Shown: positions 6,774-7,248 of the stretch, piece by piece
Position numbering within the stretch: the first letter of the stretch is position 1
Layout: each line of letters starts with the position of its first letter
Origin: CAYJBP01 sp964368605
GTDB taxonomy: Bacteria; Bacillota; Dehalobacteriia; UBA4068
Direction of reading: 5' to 3'
Assembly: GCA_964368605.1 (NCBI GenBank)
Contig: CAYJBP010000113.1
Coordinates: forward strand, 1 to 7,248
DNA length: 7,248 nucleotides
Translations under genes and position numbers: made by a program
Notes under the pieces: model-generated
Database searches by the model: none
Told to the model about the DNA's origin: nothing
Seen by the model: only the letters and a program-made list of their open reading frames with translations

Positions 6774-6797
6774 AGCAGCAAAGCAATTATTCGTCAA
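6769..6797 (-). promoter_or_regulatory. Promoter of the TRAP operon
   Basis: Read on the minus strand, TTGACG (6792-6797) is followed after exactly 17 bases by TACAAT (6769-6774). Each box matches five of six positions of the housekeeping consensus. Transcription would start near 6762, inside the operator, giving a leader of about 50 bases before the dctP ATG. This is the best promoter in the window and would drive dctP, dctQ, dctM, paralog B and probably the LacI gene. Confidence 0.8.
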
Positions 6798-6896
6798 TAG
6801 TTTTTTTGCATCAATGGTGGATATTTTGTCCAGGAGCACTATTTGCATGCCTTGTTTAACAGGTGTTATTACTAAAAATCTTTTATCTCATTAATT

Positions 6897-7248
6897 TTAT
6901 ATTTTTTTAACAATCACTTTTAAAGCGAAACAAAAAAATAACAACATTGTCATTTTTACTATTAATTCACCGTATGCCAGCCCTGGGAACAATTGGTGCA
7001 GGCCACGGTTGATACGGTAAAAGAGCGGGTGGATAACCTTAATGCCCCAGCTAACTTCATCGCCGTAAATTACATTGATGGCATGGGTTTGCTCATCCAT
7101 AATATACCCATCTGGAGCGGCAATTTCTTTAATCTGATATGCACCGGCTAGAAGTTTATCAAAGTAAGCTGCACCTGCTACATCAGTTATACCGGTATAT
7201 TTTGCATTGCTTTCGATATGAGTTATCTCAATCGTAGCACCTGCTAGC
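6897..7248 (-). CDS. C-terminal end of a Cna-B/SpaA-type surface protein (partial, 5' part outside window)
   Basis: The reading frame is open to the right edge of the window and gives 116 visible residues; an internal ATG at 7100 is not the real start. The first 75 or so residues read as a prealbumin-like (Cna-B/SpaA) repeat: ATIEITHIESNAKYTGITD, then AGAAYFDKLLAGAYQIKEI, then AAPDGYIMDEQTHAINVIYG. KEIAAPDGY is the typical motif holding the isopeptide Glu. The expected last strand reads IKVIHP, with His where an Asn usually completes the bond. The tail has no LPxTG; it ends in a short hydrophobic run and KVIVKKI, which resembles a membrane stop with a basic end. Such domains occur in pilins and adhesins of Gram-positive bacteria. 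The end could be genuine, divergent or degraded. It is probably unrelated to the TRAP operon, whose promoter lies downstream of its stop. Confidence 0.6.
   Translation of the reverse strand, partial: LAGATIEITHIESNAKYTGITDVAGAAYFDKLLAGAYQIKEIAAPDGYIMDEQTHAINVIYGDEVSWGIKVIHPLFYRINRGLHQLFPGLAYGELIVKMTMLLFFCFALKVIVKKI
6938..6953. promoter_or_regulatory. Possible operator palindrome, copy 3
   Basis: ATAACAACATTGTCAT matches 14 of 16 consensus positions. It lies inside the 3' end of the surface-protein reading frame, 183 bases (centre to centre) upstream of copy 2. It may be an auxiliary site for repression by DNA looping, or a chance match. It is weaker than the other two copies and is not next to an obvious promoter. 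Confidence 0.45.

Noticed and set aside
6966..7152. An open plus-strand frame with a protein-like stretch opposite the Cna-B gene end
   Set aside because: It has no start codon with a ribosome binding site in its first half and lies antisense to a recognisable Cna-B domain, so it is most likely a shadow.
1..7248. CRISPR arrays, tRNA or rRNA genes, insertion sequences, and phage genes
   Set aside because: No regularly spaced direct repeats, cloverleaf-like sequence, transposase reading frame or phage structural gene was seen in the window.

Overview
The window looks like chromosomal DNA from a Gram-positive, Firmicutes-type bacterium. The genome is moderately AT-rich. The genes have strong AAGGAG/GGAGG ribosome binding sites, the TRAP binding protein carries a lipobox, and the right edge holds part of a Cna-B/SpaA-type (prealbumin-like) surface protein. 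No species can be named from the sequence alone. Every gene that can be supported lies on the minus strand, so the locus reads from right to left.

Layout, in transcription order. (1) 7248-6897: the C-terminal end of a surface-protein gene with a Cna-B/SpaA-like domain; its 5' part lies outside the window. (2) 6798-6729: a well-formed promoter overlapped by a palindromic operator. (3) 6713-3689: a complete three-part TRAP transporter, made of a lipoprotein binding subunit (dctP type), a small permease (dctQ type) and a large permease (dctM type). A large stem-loop separates the binding-protein gene from the permease genes. (4) 3654-2584: a 356-residue protein with two NTF2/SnoaL-like domains. 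(5) 2457-1438: a LacI-family regulator preceded by a structured leader. (6) 1336-269: a second two-domain NTF2/SnoaL-like protein, about 65% identical to the first by hand alignment and preceded by its own promoter and the same palindrome. (7) 268-1: a non-coding tail with several hairpins, the last of which resembles an intrinsic terminator.

The genes read as one catabolic module. The TRAP system would import an unknown, probably carboxylate-bearing compound. The two SnoaL-like proteins would act on it or on a product; this fold is used by cyclases, isomerases, dehydratases and hydrolases. The LacI protein would sense the inducer. A 16-bp palindrome with consensus ATGACAATATTGTCAT lies at both promoters, with a third copy 183 bp upstream of the dctP site, and this ties the gene set into one regulon. 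The substrate and reaction cannot be read from the sequence. The pairing of a TRAP importer with two diverged double-NTF2 enzymes under one LacI operator is the most interesting content here.
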